A stretch of 60,000 nt of DNA, taken from NCBI GenBank assembly GCA_914767715.1, contig OU612072.1, positions 13,952,001 to 14,012,000 on the forward strand, given 5' to 3'. Both the position numbers and the translations under genes were made by a program. Shown here in pieces: positions 1-11,920 of the stretch (the stretch's first letter is position 1; each line of letters opens with the position of its first letter). Source of the DNA: Membranipora membranacea (lineage: Eukaryota > Bryozoa > Gymnolaemata > Cheilostomatida > Membraniporidae). A model generated the notes under the pieces. It had not been told where the DNA came from, did no database searches, and saw only the letters and a list, made by a program, of their open reading frames with translations.

Positions 1-220
1 AACAGGGAAGTTTTGATTATATTACTTAGCACCAAATTGCTAATTGTAAATAACGTCCTGATAGTAAGAATTAATCAATCACTGAACAAACAGCAGTTAA
101 AGCAGTTAAGTTAAAGCTCAACTTCTCACTGATATTTCTATGTCAGTGTTGGGCTTCACTAGAATACACAAGTCAAGCTGCATCACAAGGTTTACTGACG
201 TACATTTTGTGAAGGTAGTA

Positions 221-3200
221 ATGAAAGGCTGGGATATGTATAGCATTCATGTTCTAAGCTGCATCACAATAACACTGATATTTCATGGACACTGTCTGCC
301 AGGTAAGTTCCAGGTTTCGGTCCCATAATTATACTTTCGTGTAGGAAGAACATTTTCTGCAATTCCATCTGCAGAGGCAGTCACCGTACAGAAGCATTTT
401 TTTTTCTTTTTACTAGGTCTAATTTGTCCGCCCTATTTAACTGGCCTCCCTTAAGCGCAGGTGGCTTGTATGGGGTGATGAACCTATACCCTTGCCTGCT
501 GTTGCCTGCTACTCTTTTTACGAAGAGGCATACTGGGATCTTTATACTACATGCAAACACAACTCTTGTATTTATGGTCCTGATCCTAACAGACCTGGCT
601 AGGATGAATGGCTTGCCACTGTCAAATCAGAGGTGATGGACGGTGCTAGGAATCGAACCTGGATCCTAAGATCACAAGTGCTTACCCTTTACTCCTGCAA
701 AAGGCATTTTGGCCGATCATCTGCCATGGGATGTTGTTCTTAAATAAATATGTAGTACATTATAATACTTGCAGTCACAGTAATTATCATTAGAATTTAC
801 CACTACATGGGTTGAGCTTAGATTGTGACTGATCCAATTCGTCAGCAAAAAATCTCAGAAGCTTTGAGCTTGATCCATTCTGACATGGTATATATATTAT
901 ATACTTTTGTAGTCAGTAACCCAAATCTGGCACTGAACAAACCCACATATCAGATAGGCACATACAGATCAACAGCATCAAATGGATCTGCAAAAGCTGT
1001 GGATGGGCTTATATGGGTAGGTCGCAATACTGAATATGCCCACACAAACGGTGGGGAATACTCTTCATATCTACAATGGTGGATTGTTGATCTACAGATG
1101 GAATATGATATATCAGAAATATCTGTGTATGGTATCGAACATCAAGGTATGTAAAAACATCATTTTTCTACTAACTCACTATTTTTTTGGTGACTCTCTA
1201 TCAGAACTGTTTGGAAAAATGTGTCCAGATATAAGAATTTTATTCTGCTGACAATGGTTTGATATTGTTCTATTCATATTATTAATATTGCAAAATTTCA
1301 TTTTGGTGTGTCTTACGACCGGCCATTACAGGTTAAAAGCCTAGCCATACCATTACCGTTTCATGTTCCATGTTTTCCTTGACTTTCTTTCTTAACCTTT
1401 CCTTTCCTTTCACATTCACATATTTATCCTACAGGATTGTAATTGTAGGTAGGGCCAAGGGGTCAATTAGTACCATAGCGTTTTATAAGACCTTCTTCTC
1501 AGTCAATTTAAACTGTTCACATTTCCCACAAATAATTCACAAATCTTGAATCTTCAGTTGAACACTTATGGTCGAGAATCCTGGGGTCAAAATTCAAATT
1601 GAAAGTCTATAAGCTGTGTTTCATAAATACATCTACTCAATAATGTATGAAACTCTGAAACTTTCAACATGAATTTTGACCCTGGGATCCCAATTTGTTG
1701 AACAAATTTCTCCGAATCTGATTTATTCAAATTCCCACAAAAAAAACATTCCACATTTGCTTTCTATGTATTATTACCTCAAATATACCTGATGTTGTTC
1801 AGAACATTGAAGGCCATTCAAGATCAATCAAATCATATTGGTTAGAAAATGATATTATCTTTCTTGCAGGACAACGAGCAAATGTTAGCATATTCTTCTG
1901 CAAGCAGTGCCCTATAGTCTATGAGCCACAGACTGGGGAAAATATGAACTTCTCATATCCTATGTGGGAAAACTTTACAACTATGAGATCAAATGTGACC
2001 AATCAGACAGTTTCTCTCAACCCACCAAGGAAGACTAGATTTGTTGCTCTAGCTAGATACGGGTTCATCAACATTGCTGAAGTTGAGATATACCGATATC
2101 CATGTAAGTTGTCATAAACTTGCATATCCATACCTGAATCACTATTCATAACTGTCATTCCTAAATTAAGTAACCAGGTCATAAACATGCGATAAACAGG
2201 TACTCATAATTGCAATTCTAAGAGGAAGATTTTTTCTATATAATCCTATAAATCCTGTTTACTTTTAAAGGTTTACCATACCAGTTAGGGGTTTATTTAC
2301 AATTCAGTAAGTTAATTAAGTGGATAAATGCACAATGTAAACATTCTCTTCAATGTGGGGAGATGAGAAGATAAGGCCATGATAATAGACCATTAGGTTA
2401 GATTCTGGTTGCAGGTTATACTATGATCACAGTTATCTTCTTTGTATACAATTTATTTACACGTCAGTCAGTTTTTCGTGCTAAATTTGGGAAACGCTGC
2501 TAGCATTGTCCAGAAAGAAATATCATGTTAGACTTTTAGTTGACACAATCCTCAAGATGCTTCAATTCCTAATTCTGACGTCAGTGGCTTCAAATTCAAT
2601 CTACTTTGTTTTTGTCTGTTGAAAAATGAACCATCTCATCCAAAATCAATCGAAGGTGGTGTTTCTAGTAATGATAGCATAACCCTATTTGTTCATTTTG
2701 TGTCAATACTGCTGCAATTATAGAGACATACTTGAAAATAAAAATTCACAGGTCTTGGCTATAGGAAAATGAAAGTCAACACAACAAATTTAGGAGAATT
2801 GATAGTTTATGTAGCCTGTGCAGTACAGCCAACTCCATATTACTCATCTTCATTGAACTTGAATCGGAGGGGAGAAGTCTCTCATCATCCGTAAATAATG
2901 GGGGAAAACTTTACAACTCTGAGATTAAATGTGACCAATCAGACAGTTTCTCTCAACCCACCCACAAAGACTAGATTTGTTGCTCTAGCTAGATATGGAT
3001 TTATCAACATCGCCGAAGTTGAGATTTACCAACATCCATGTAAGTTGTCATAAACCTGCATACATTAAACTGAATAACAATTCACTACTTGACTGTGTAC
3101 TCCTAAGATAATTGATCAGGTCATACAGATGCAATTTATATTTATACTTGACAGTCACCAATCCAAACATAGCATATGGCAAGAGGGCATATCTGAGCAG

Positions 3201-6200
3201 TACGTATACTAGTGAAGGCAAGGTTTGGTCAGCTGATAAAGCAGTAGATGGTGTACTGTATGATGACACTGATACAGAGTATGCACACACTGATGGATAC
3301 GAATATTGGTCAATTCGCACAGACGTAGGTGAACCTTATCCCCAATGGTGGCTGGTAGATCTGGGAGACTTGAACATTGTCACTGAGATATACTTATATG
3401 GGAGGATAAGTCGGCGTATGTACCTAGCCGTTCAGTTGGTAGCTAGTCAATTTGCTGGTAGCTGGTATATTAGTTTGTAGCTAGTATATCGGTCATCCAT
3501 CGGATCATATCCAGTTTGAAAAGTTTTTCAAAACAAAATTGATGGAATACCTGTTAGAACTTGTATATACTGTTGCTGTATATGATGCATCAAATAGCAC
3601 CACGTTGCAGATGGGATAGATTATGGAAAGTCTAAATAGTTGCCAATATTCAGACCATAACCATCTAGAATAATCGTAGTCATATAACATAGCCATATGA
3701 TTCACTCAAATTCCTACTTTCCCTGTCTTTTCAAAAATAAGTGAACAGCTGCTACAAGTCATGGGTTTTACACACTCATAGATCATTGCAAGTTCACCAG
3801 ATCCGGGAGAAGATATTGAATGATGTATTTGAACAGTGACTCATTGAGTTGAATTAGTCACATCAAGTCATATTTGGGCTATAGAAAATGTGATGAAAAC
3901 ATGTTAAACTCACTATCAGGCATAATAAATACATTTACAATGAGGTTTACTATTAAGTCTATGGATAAAACACAATTTTTTAACATTTTTATCTTCCATA
4001 TTTTATATTGTATGTTTTACAGCTTATCGTTCAACGAATGTAACCATATATTTACGGAGCAAAGAGATTACCACTGTTATTAACAAAACGAATATAAACT
4101 TTAATGATGGAAACTGGAAACAAGTTTATAAACTCTCATCATATGGCGATGTTGGAGTTTCTCATCTAAGCCCTCCACATCAAGCAAGATATGTTGCTGT
4201 TGTGAGAATGGGCTTCATCAACCTAAAAGAGGTCAAAGTCTACCAGCGTGCTAGTAAGAAACTCACTGTTCGGCTTCTAAGCGGCAGGCACTGATGCAGT
4301 GCTTGTTTACCCCATATGTTTGCACAGCAATGTGGCTGTGTTTCTGTATAGAATTTTCAAAATGTAAACCATTGTCCAACTCAGTTAATTTGAAATTATG
4401 AGAGAGCAAAGGCAAGTTAGTTCAGTAACATACCTCAACAAATTTTGATGTGGCCAAGTTATCCCACTAGGTTGAGTTTTGGTAAATTTGGGTATAACCT
4501 GGACAAGAAAGGTCATAGGGTATTTTGTAATGCAGTGACTGAGTTATCATCAGCATAATATTCTGATCTTGAAACAACTTGATTTGAAATCTTTTGAGTC
4601 ATGCTTTGACTGTACCTTTTTATATTGAAGGACATGATTGGGCTATAAATGGTTCCCAAAGATGTAATGGTCAAAGATGGACTGGTGTTGCTAGTTGTTA
4701 TATTCAGGCCAGAAACTATTTGGAGATAAGGTGGTCAAAACCTATCCTACTTGAGTTTGCTCGAGTACATAGCTACGGCAGAAGTGAGTATAGTTTTGTA
4801 TTTGAAGTATAATACATGATGTCCGAGTGTCTAGATGCAGACTTAGAGTATTTCGTTTTTCATTAAGTATTAATTCTTTAAACAATAATATATCAGCTGA
4901 AGTTAGAGACTAAAGCTGCTAAAAAGGGTATTGATAGTTTTGATTCACAGGACTTCTGTAGTTGGTGCAAGTCCAGTGGTCAAAGCATATTCTATCTCCA
5001 AGGTAATGAGATATTTGGCTAAAATCAATGTTCAAACTGCTCTCACATTCCATCAGTAGCATATTTTCATAAACAAATGATTGATTCTGATGGAATGAAA
5101 CCTAGTCTTCAAATGTGTATGGTTGCAAACTCTCAACTCACCCTGTTTATAGAATCAATTTGACAAATGGGGGACTTGTCCACTGGACTTGCACCAACTA
5201 CAGAAGGCCTGTGCTTTGATTCAATAACCTAATATTCGTCAAACGTATTTATTGTAAAGATTTAAGGGATAAGTTACGGCATCTGAAATACAAGTACAGT
5301 ACTGAAGAAAACCCAAGTGACACTGAGCTCAAAGAATGTTGGAATCATTCCAAAGAGTACTTTTACTGGCGGGGTGGAGGGGGTTTAACACAAGATGGCA
5401 TCAGTACAGTAATGTGTGAGAATGGCGCAACACCAGTTATGAAGTCACTTCGTATTTTTGTTGATGAAGGAGTACCTATTGAAGTATCCGAAGTTAATAT
5501 ATATGCTGCAGGTAGGTGGAGATGATATTGAATAGAGAAATTAAAACTTCTTTCTATAAGGGTCGAACATGGTTGATGGCTAAATATACAAGTGAGATCC
5601 ACCAAAGATTTTGTTCGGTTCTATTGATTAATGTCGTACCCCAAACGGTATAAATTTTGTCCAGTTGATGATACAGTAAACATGTACCAAGGGTGGAGTT
5701 CACATGCCGAACAGCTATCCCCTACATCACAATGAGTTGATCATTCCCTTTCAATTACACATACTAGAATAAATATTGTAGATGTTCCGAGAGAAATTGA
5801 TATGCCTAAAATACTAAGAGCTAGCCCTCATAGACTCGAGATAGAGTTCACTCCGTTCAGAGACATTCCATATATATACAATGCTTATCGGGATACCTAC
5901 AGAAGTCAATGCAAGTAAGTGGTGATGATTCATTTGTCAAAGGTCAAACAAGATAGATGGGCATGTCGATGTGTTTGTTGAGGGGTGAGTGGCTTGACTT
6001 AACTTCTCACTTCTTATTTGCCAAGGTATGTTGTGTATGGTGATGGGTTAGGAGCAAATAACAACACAAATCTTGGACAAACAACATCTTTCATAGCCAG
6101 TGGTCTCCTTCTCGGGAAAGAATACACATATGAGCTGAGCTGTATGATAGGTTATATAGAGCTACCAAAACCAATCAAAGTAATTAAAGCAAAAACCAGA

Positions 6201-9200
6201 TCATGTATCGGTAAGTTAAGATGTCAACAATTTGCTTTCAAACAAAGATTGTCTAATTTGGTCTTACCCTTATCATCATTTTGGTAATAGTGAATTATTT
6301 CATCAGTCAGTATGAATCAGTAATTAATGGTGAAATATTTTTGTGAAATTAGCTCCGAGTTCACTGTTCTATAAGTGTATGAATATCTGTTGCACGATTT
6401 TGCTCTAACATCAACATTTCAATTAAAAGAATTCATTCTTGGAAGAGACCAGGTAGCACTGGAAAAAGTGAATTCTAATGACTGTCATTCATGGAAGGCT
6501 ACCCTCGACATTAAGGTAAATACAAGATCATATAAATTTTTCAAAACCGTCTGTTACACCATGCCACCTGCCGACCATCTTTTCTGATGTTAATTCAATG
6601 CTCATCACAATGCACAAATCTCTTTGTTTCTAGGATCTCCAGAAGGATTGTTTGATTACTGTTACCAAGGAGTATAGTATTGATGACAACGCCTTTAAGA
6701 CAAGCAATATCTTCAATAATCTATCAGGAAATAAGAACTACACATTCACTGTGAGAGTCAGAGATAGCGAGGGTCAGACAGCTAAAAAATCTGTTCAGAT
6801 AGCAACAGGTGAATTAGGTAAGTGAATCAATGGCAGTAAAGGGTGATGACGCGAAAAAGTTTTATATCAAAACATATTGTCTGGCCTCAAAGCTATAGCT
6901 ATACTTCTGGCATATAATAACTCTAAAAAGAGATAATAGACCATAGTATACTGAACCCCTTCATTCTGCATTTATAAGATTAAAAATTGGTATGTATATC
7001 AAGGTGTTTTCACTTTTCATTGTACGCTATTCAGCTATGATTTTACATTGTTTGAATGAAGAATCAAAAAATTTCATTTTAGAGCCATGTGATGCGCCAT
7101 CTATATCTTCAGCGGAAACAAACTCAACATGCGTGAAGCTGGTGCTAACTCCACCATCAGAGGCAAATGGGAAAATACTTCTATACCAAGTATGTCAATA
7201 TTTAATAGTTTTTTATGGACAGTTATTTCCACTAAAGAGGTGATAATTCTGAGGAGGTGATATTAAAATTATTGAATATACTGGGCTTAAAGGCCTTCCC
7301 TACACTGTACCTTACCCGGTTTTTGCTACTCAGTGAATAAAGTGCGATGTTCCCCCCAGATTAGGGCTGAGCAATGCAATGGATACTTTTCAATTTCGCA
7401 TTACATTTTGAAACAAAATCGAATTGAGACTTATTCCCAATTGGTGGTAATTGAAGTTAGTGTCAAAAAGTATTGCTCAGCAGCAATTTGAGTGACTTGC
7501 ACGGTATGGGCAGAATAAGATTTCGGTATTGGCGCAGCCCTAAAATCAGTAAAAATGAAAGTTAATGTTAAGTGAATGTTAGTCTGAAGAGATGTTTTCC
7601 ATAGTTTGTCCATAATTCAAAAAAGTCCCCTCCAAGAGTAAGTAGCTGGGAAGATTTGGTCAAAAGTTGGTGCGCTTAGCTGAAGCAGGACTGGAAATAT
7701 TGGAAAGAAAAAAACTATATATGTTTACCATTGGCAATGATAGCGTTTTAATTCACTGTGTATCATAAAATGAATTTTGCAGGTTGACTGTACAGGTACC
7801 AACCATAGTTTCTCTTCTTCTGAGGATGTGTTGATATGTGGCTTTCAACCTAAATCAAAAATTTCATGTTCTGCAAGAGCTTTCAACAGTGTTGGGGCCA
7901 GTCCTAGATCATTGGCCTATTTCGTTTACACAGACATCGAATGTAAGTACTGAACAACCGGTATTAATTTGTGTGACTCTTATTTGGTAGCGAAACAATC
8001 AGTAACAGCATCAAACCAGCTCCGCAAAGTTGAAGGTACAGAATGCTTGAAAGAAGTTGAAGTTCACTGAACAGTAAAATATAATGCCTGCCTATGAAAA
8101 CCTTTCCTATCAGTGGTAAGGCTGACTCGCTGATAAAGTAAACCTTTCCTCAATAACACATCACACAATCAAACTTACACAATCAAGCTGTCACAATCAC
8201 CCTGTCACAATCACATTGTCACAATCCAATGTCACAATCACACTGTCACAATCACCCTGTAACAATCACCCTGTCACAATCACACTGTCAAAATCAAACT
8301 GTCACAATCACCCTGTCACAATCACACTGTCACAATCACACTGTCACAATCACCCTGTCCCAATCACACTGTCACAATCACCCTGTAACAATCACCATGT
8401 AACAATCACCCTGTCACAATCACACTGTCACAATCACACTGTCACAATCACCCTGTCACAATCACTCTGTCACAATCACACTGTCACAATCACACTGTCA
8501 CAGTCACCCTGTCACAATCAAACTGTCACAATCACATTGTCACAATCACACTGTCAAAATCAAACTGTCACAGTCACACTGTCACAATCAAACTGTCACA
8601 ATCACACTGTCAAAATCAAACTGTCACAGTCACCCTGTCACAATCACACTGTCCCAATCACACTACCGGAATCACACTGAGTTGATTTTTTTTTTCGAAG
8701 TCATGGATGGAGAGAAGTTGATGGCTATAGGGCCAATTGTTGCTGGTGGTAGAATTCCCTTTGTACCGTTGAATATAGTGAAGATGGATATGTTTAAAGA
8801 TGCAAGTTTTACATTCAAGTAAGCATAAATTCTCGTCAATCTATAATATGATACTACGCTGGGGCTATTGGTCGAAATCATTCAGTCTGGCCAAACAGAT
8901 ATGCAATTGTATATCCTAATGGTCCATATTTAATGGAGCAAATTATGAACTGACACTGTAGCACATCAGTAATAAGATCTTGAAGTCTTAAAATATTGAA
9001 GAAAAATTTTTGTTGCTGTGTTTTAAGTTTAAAGCTATGATGTGTGTGCTTGTCTTACTGTTTCCCTGCAAAATTTTATTATTCAACACTGCATTGCTTT
9101 CAGAAATATGTAATTACTATTCAAAAATTGCAGATTTTATTTGATAATTGTCATGAATAGACAATTGACACCTAGGAGTGATCCCCATGTGAACCTCAGC

Positions 9201-11920
9201 CACTGCCAACACATCCCTACGAATGAAAAAGACTGCTACACTGCTGCACAGTTTCCTGCCGCTGAAATGGAAATGTCTAGTACCGCTTTCAAACTAGGAG
9301 ATGGGAAAGTTTACAATGGTTATTTCAATCAGGTCTTGGACAGTGAAATAGAGTATGACGTAACATTAGCTGCACAAGTCATTTTCCCTGTGAGTACGAG
9401 AGAGAATGCAAAATCATAAAAATTGCTTTCTAATCTGATTCTTAATCATTCTCTTACACTGCATTGGTTAGGTTCTTGGTCTCCTAATCGGGTTCAACCA
9501 GATAGTCGTGTCTATTGTTTAGTGTTGAATGTGTGGGCAACTCTATAGGCCCCATGATTTCTCACTTTCATCAAAAGTTTGAGCGCAAGTTAAAGCTGAT
9601 AAGCATGTAATTCCCATGAAAATGCACAACATGCCGAAAAAACCTGCCTTAAAACAGTGATATACAATGTTTTGTAAGGAAACTTTCTCCATTTTACAGG
9701 ATGGCTTTGAGAAGTTAATGCCTATGAGCAAATTAAAAGTGATGACGGGTTTGTATGTGTGCAGTTTTGTTCACCTCCCTAATTTCTTGATTCTTACTCT
9801 TTGTGTTCAAAAAGACAGCTATTGCGATGGCTACTAATTCGTGAAAATCAATGCAAGCCAAAACTTATAAAACACTATCATCAGATGATTGTGTTCTTAG
9901 CTCCGCTCCAACTGCTTTGAACCATTAACTATATCATTGGGCAAGTTACGCTTCACTTTACGGGATGGCTTTGAAAAGTTATGCCTCAGAATTGAAAGTG
10001 GTGACAGGTTTGTATGTGTTATTCAGTTCTCACTCCTTGGCCATAAAAGATAAATATTGCAATGGCTATTTATAGCCTATAACCATCTCAAGCCAAAACT
10101 TAAAAAATGCATTTAATTTTTGATTATGCTCTTAGAACCCCTTCCTTCAGCTATTAACTTTCAGCTAAAGCGGATCGAGCAAGTATTACAATCATCCTCT
10201 GCACTACAATGTTTATGATTACCAGATATCAGAGAGCAAGTTTCAACAACAACGACAACATTAACAACAACAGCAACAACTCCCTCAGTCTTAGATCACA
10301 AGCTGATTGCTGGTGTCACTGCTGGAACTGGTATTCTTCTTGCTGTAACAATAATTGTTACGGCCATCATTGCGCTACAGTAAGAAATGCGATATCTTCA
10401 GGGGTTTTTTGGATTATTATTATTTGGAAAGAGATTGAACAGATATTAGACAAAAGGCAGGTGGATTTTTTTCAAGTTGAATTGCTGACAGCTTTACGAC
10501 ATGGATGATTTGACGTTGCCAGGTTGTATCAAAATATTTATCAATTAGAGATTTTGTTTAAGGTAATGTCAAAGACCGATCCGAATATCAACATACCATA
10601 TACCGTTGGAAAGCTGCCGAGCTACTGAAAATGAATAGCTGAACAAAAACTTGATTCAATGACGTTGTGTCATTTTAGGGAGGAAATGAGGCAGAAAACG
10701 CTCTTTTTGTCGATGCAGATTGAGCAGTCAAATAAATTGCAAGAAATTTCAAATCAGGTGGAATGTATACTTAGAGATTGCGTTCATCGTAAAATTTGAT
10801 TTTCTTTGATATATGACTAGTCTAAATTGACTTTTTACGTCACGCCATACAACGCATTTTTTTTGTGAAGCAGTGAAAATATGTGAAATTTCAATCATTA
10901 GTTCACAACAGATCATAGGCTCGAATCAAAATTAATTATGATTTTCTCTTAGAGTACTCTTCAAATGTCCTACACATTGGCTTTAAAAAATTAGCTTGCA
11001 TATTGCAATGACAGTAGACTCTCGAGTACGGCTAATATTTTCGCCACCTTTGTATAACGCCAAACATGCTGTCCAAATAACCATTATTGTGGCCAAACAA
11101 AGTTTTTTTGAAAGTTCTCACATATGAAGCCGCTTTCATTAACCATGGTGCACACAGGAAATGCCAACATAATTTTTCATTGCATCTTCATTTTTCTTGA
11201 ATTTAACGCAAAAGAATGCCAAAAAACAGCTATTTTTAGGGACTTTTGAGGTCTTTTTAGGGACTTTTGAGGTGTTTTTTGGCATTCTTTTGCGTTAAAT
11301 TCAAGAAAATCGGATCGGTCCTTGACATTTTTACCTTAAACAAAATGATGCAGCGTTTATATTGCCAGCTAGATGTAACAGTGTACGATAGTTTCTTGAT
11401 CCATTCTCCAGAAGGTATAGACTCTTGAAAGAGATGAAGAAGGGAAATGATTACGAACAGACACAACCAGGAGTAGAGCTTGAAGACCATACATACAATA
11501 GTGTAGAGCTAGACGGTTATGAGCGGTCTCTCCCCTCCTTTCCTGATGAAGGTGTGTTTAGCTAAGCCTTTTGTCTCACTCTGAAATCTTTTACTAGTTT
11601 GGACGAATTTTTATCATAACCAGGGAGGCTAAATATGAAAAATGCGATGGTGACATGCATTGCATTGTCTTTTATAATGTGTTTCAATTCATGTTATCGA
11701 TTTCCCTTGATAGACTGAAATATGTAGCATGTAACTCAACAACTTAACTCTCGCAATGAATATGATATTTATAAATTCCTGTACATCAAACTTACTGCTT
11801 GCAGGTGGAGAAAATACAGAATATGCATGCATTCAGCAACAAGGTGAACTCAGAGGTGAAGGTAACAAATCTGCTGAGTCACCTACATACGGAAACACTA
11901 GATCTGTAGCCGCAGAGTGA
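221..11920 (+). CDS. Single-pass receptor: fucolectin/F5-8C-like modules, FN3 modules, RPTP-like juxtamembrane region, short Tyr-rich tail
   Basis: Exons: 221-302, 913-1146, 1870-2103, 3155-3415, 4023-4253, 4631-4783, 5260-5511, 5782-5914, 6026-6210, 6376-6515, 6634-6817, 7083-7189, 7783-7942, 8701-8818, 9134-9389, 9700-9748, 10235-10379, 11412-11551, 11805-11920 (3180 nt, 1059 aa). Exon 1 encodes a signal peptide (MKGWDMYSIHVLSCITITLI). Two clear two-exon fucolectin/F5-8C-like domains follow, each with NPN..., a VDG turn and QWW(I/L)VDL, then a degenerate third. Next come three FN3-like domains, each split by one intron, with phase-1 introns at module borders. The region around 9134-9389 (F..GDG..Y.GY.N..L) resembles the membrane-proximal part of receptor tyrosine phosphatases. 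The helix is LIAGVTAGTGILLAVTIIVT. The tail carries DYEQT, TYNSVEL, EYACI and TYGNT, with no kinase or phosphatase domain. A glycan-binding or adhesion role is inferred; the F-type lectin fucose site is not obvious. Exon 6376 has the least certain acceptor. Confidence 0.85.
2752..3039 (+). pseudogene. Broken tandem copy of receptor exon 3 (fucolectin second half)
   Basis: From about 2902 to 3039 this is a near-identical copy of receptor exon 1870-2103, and the following intron is copied too. Acceptor, donor and phase 1 are intact. The 5' half has diverged and carries an in-frame TAA at 2892-2894, so inclusion would truncate the receptor. Exons 1870-2103 and 3155-3415 join in phase without it. 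It could be a dead duplicated exon or a poison exon. Confidence 0.7.
4938..5222. mobile_element. Inverted-repeat element (MITE-like) in receptor intron
   Basis: The segments at about 4940-4982 and 5177-5222 are inverted copies of roughly 40-45 bp, sharing CTTCTGTAGTTGGTGCAAGT and its complement, with about 190 bp between them. The element lies wholly inside the intron between exons 4631-4783 and 5260-5511 and has no coding capacity. I could not fix a clear target-site duplication. Confidence 0.65.
8158..8680. repeat. 14-bp minisatellite, about 36 copies, up against a splice acceptor
   Basis: Tandem units of consensus CTGTCACAATCACA with point variants (CACC, CAAA, AAAATC) fill the 3' part of the receptor intron. 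The array ends about 20 nt before the acceptor of exon 8701-8818, so the polypyrimidine tract is squeezed into a short T run. Because 14 is not a multiple of 3, the open frame across the array cycles every 42 bp and is not a protein signal. Confidence 0.95.
9945..10165 (+). pseudogene. Degenerate tandem copy of receptor exon 9700-9748 and its intron
   Basis: The sequence around 9958-10020 repeats exon 9700-9748 and its flanks (GATGGCTTTGA.AAGTTA... GGTTTGTATGTG). The downstream intron is also repeated (compare about 9830-9925 with 10055-10165). In this copy the acceptor AG has become GG and one A is missing after AAGTTA, shifting the frame. It is therefore a dead exon copy. Confidence 0.7.
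10679..10757 (+). other. Possible alternative cytoplasmic exon of the receptor
   Basis: A good acceptor (CATTTTAG) and a donor (CAG/GTGGAA) bound 79 nt that stay open in the phase left by the membrane exon and would encode REEMRQKTLF... Including it shifts the next exon to AAG GTA TAG, giving a truncated tail without the tyrosine motifs. Skipping it gives a smooth ...ALQ/RYRLLKEM join. It is either a regulated tail-removing exon or a chance open stretch. Confidence 0.35.
11192..11309. repeat. Perfect 37-bp foldback with internal direct repeat
   Basis: The arms 11192-11228 and 11273-11309 are exact inverse complements (core AACGCAAAAGAATGCC). The 44-nt spacer holds two direct copies of TTTTTAGGGACTTTTGAGGT. 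It sits in the receptor intron before exon 11412-11551. It is probably a young non-autonomous inverted-repeat transposon; no clear target duplication was seen. Confidence 0.85.

Noticed and set aside
599-700. Possible tRNA-SINE on the minus strand near a GGAATCGAACC word
   Set aside because: A B-box complement is present, but I could not find a matching A box or a shared tail, so support is too weak to list.
8216-8680. 154-codon open frame rich in Ser-Gln-His-Asn on the plus strand
   Set aside because: It is the 14-bp minisatellite read in one frame. The frame cycles every three units, no splice or start context supports it, and it lies inside a receptor intron.
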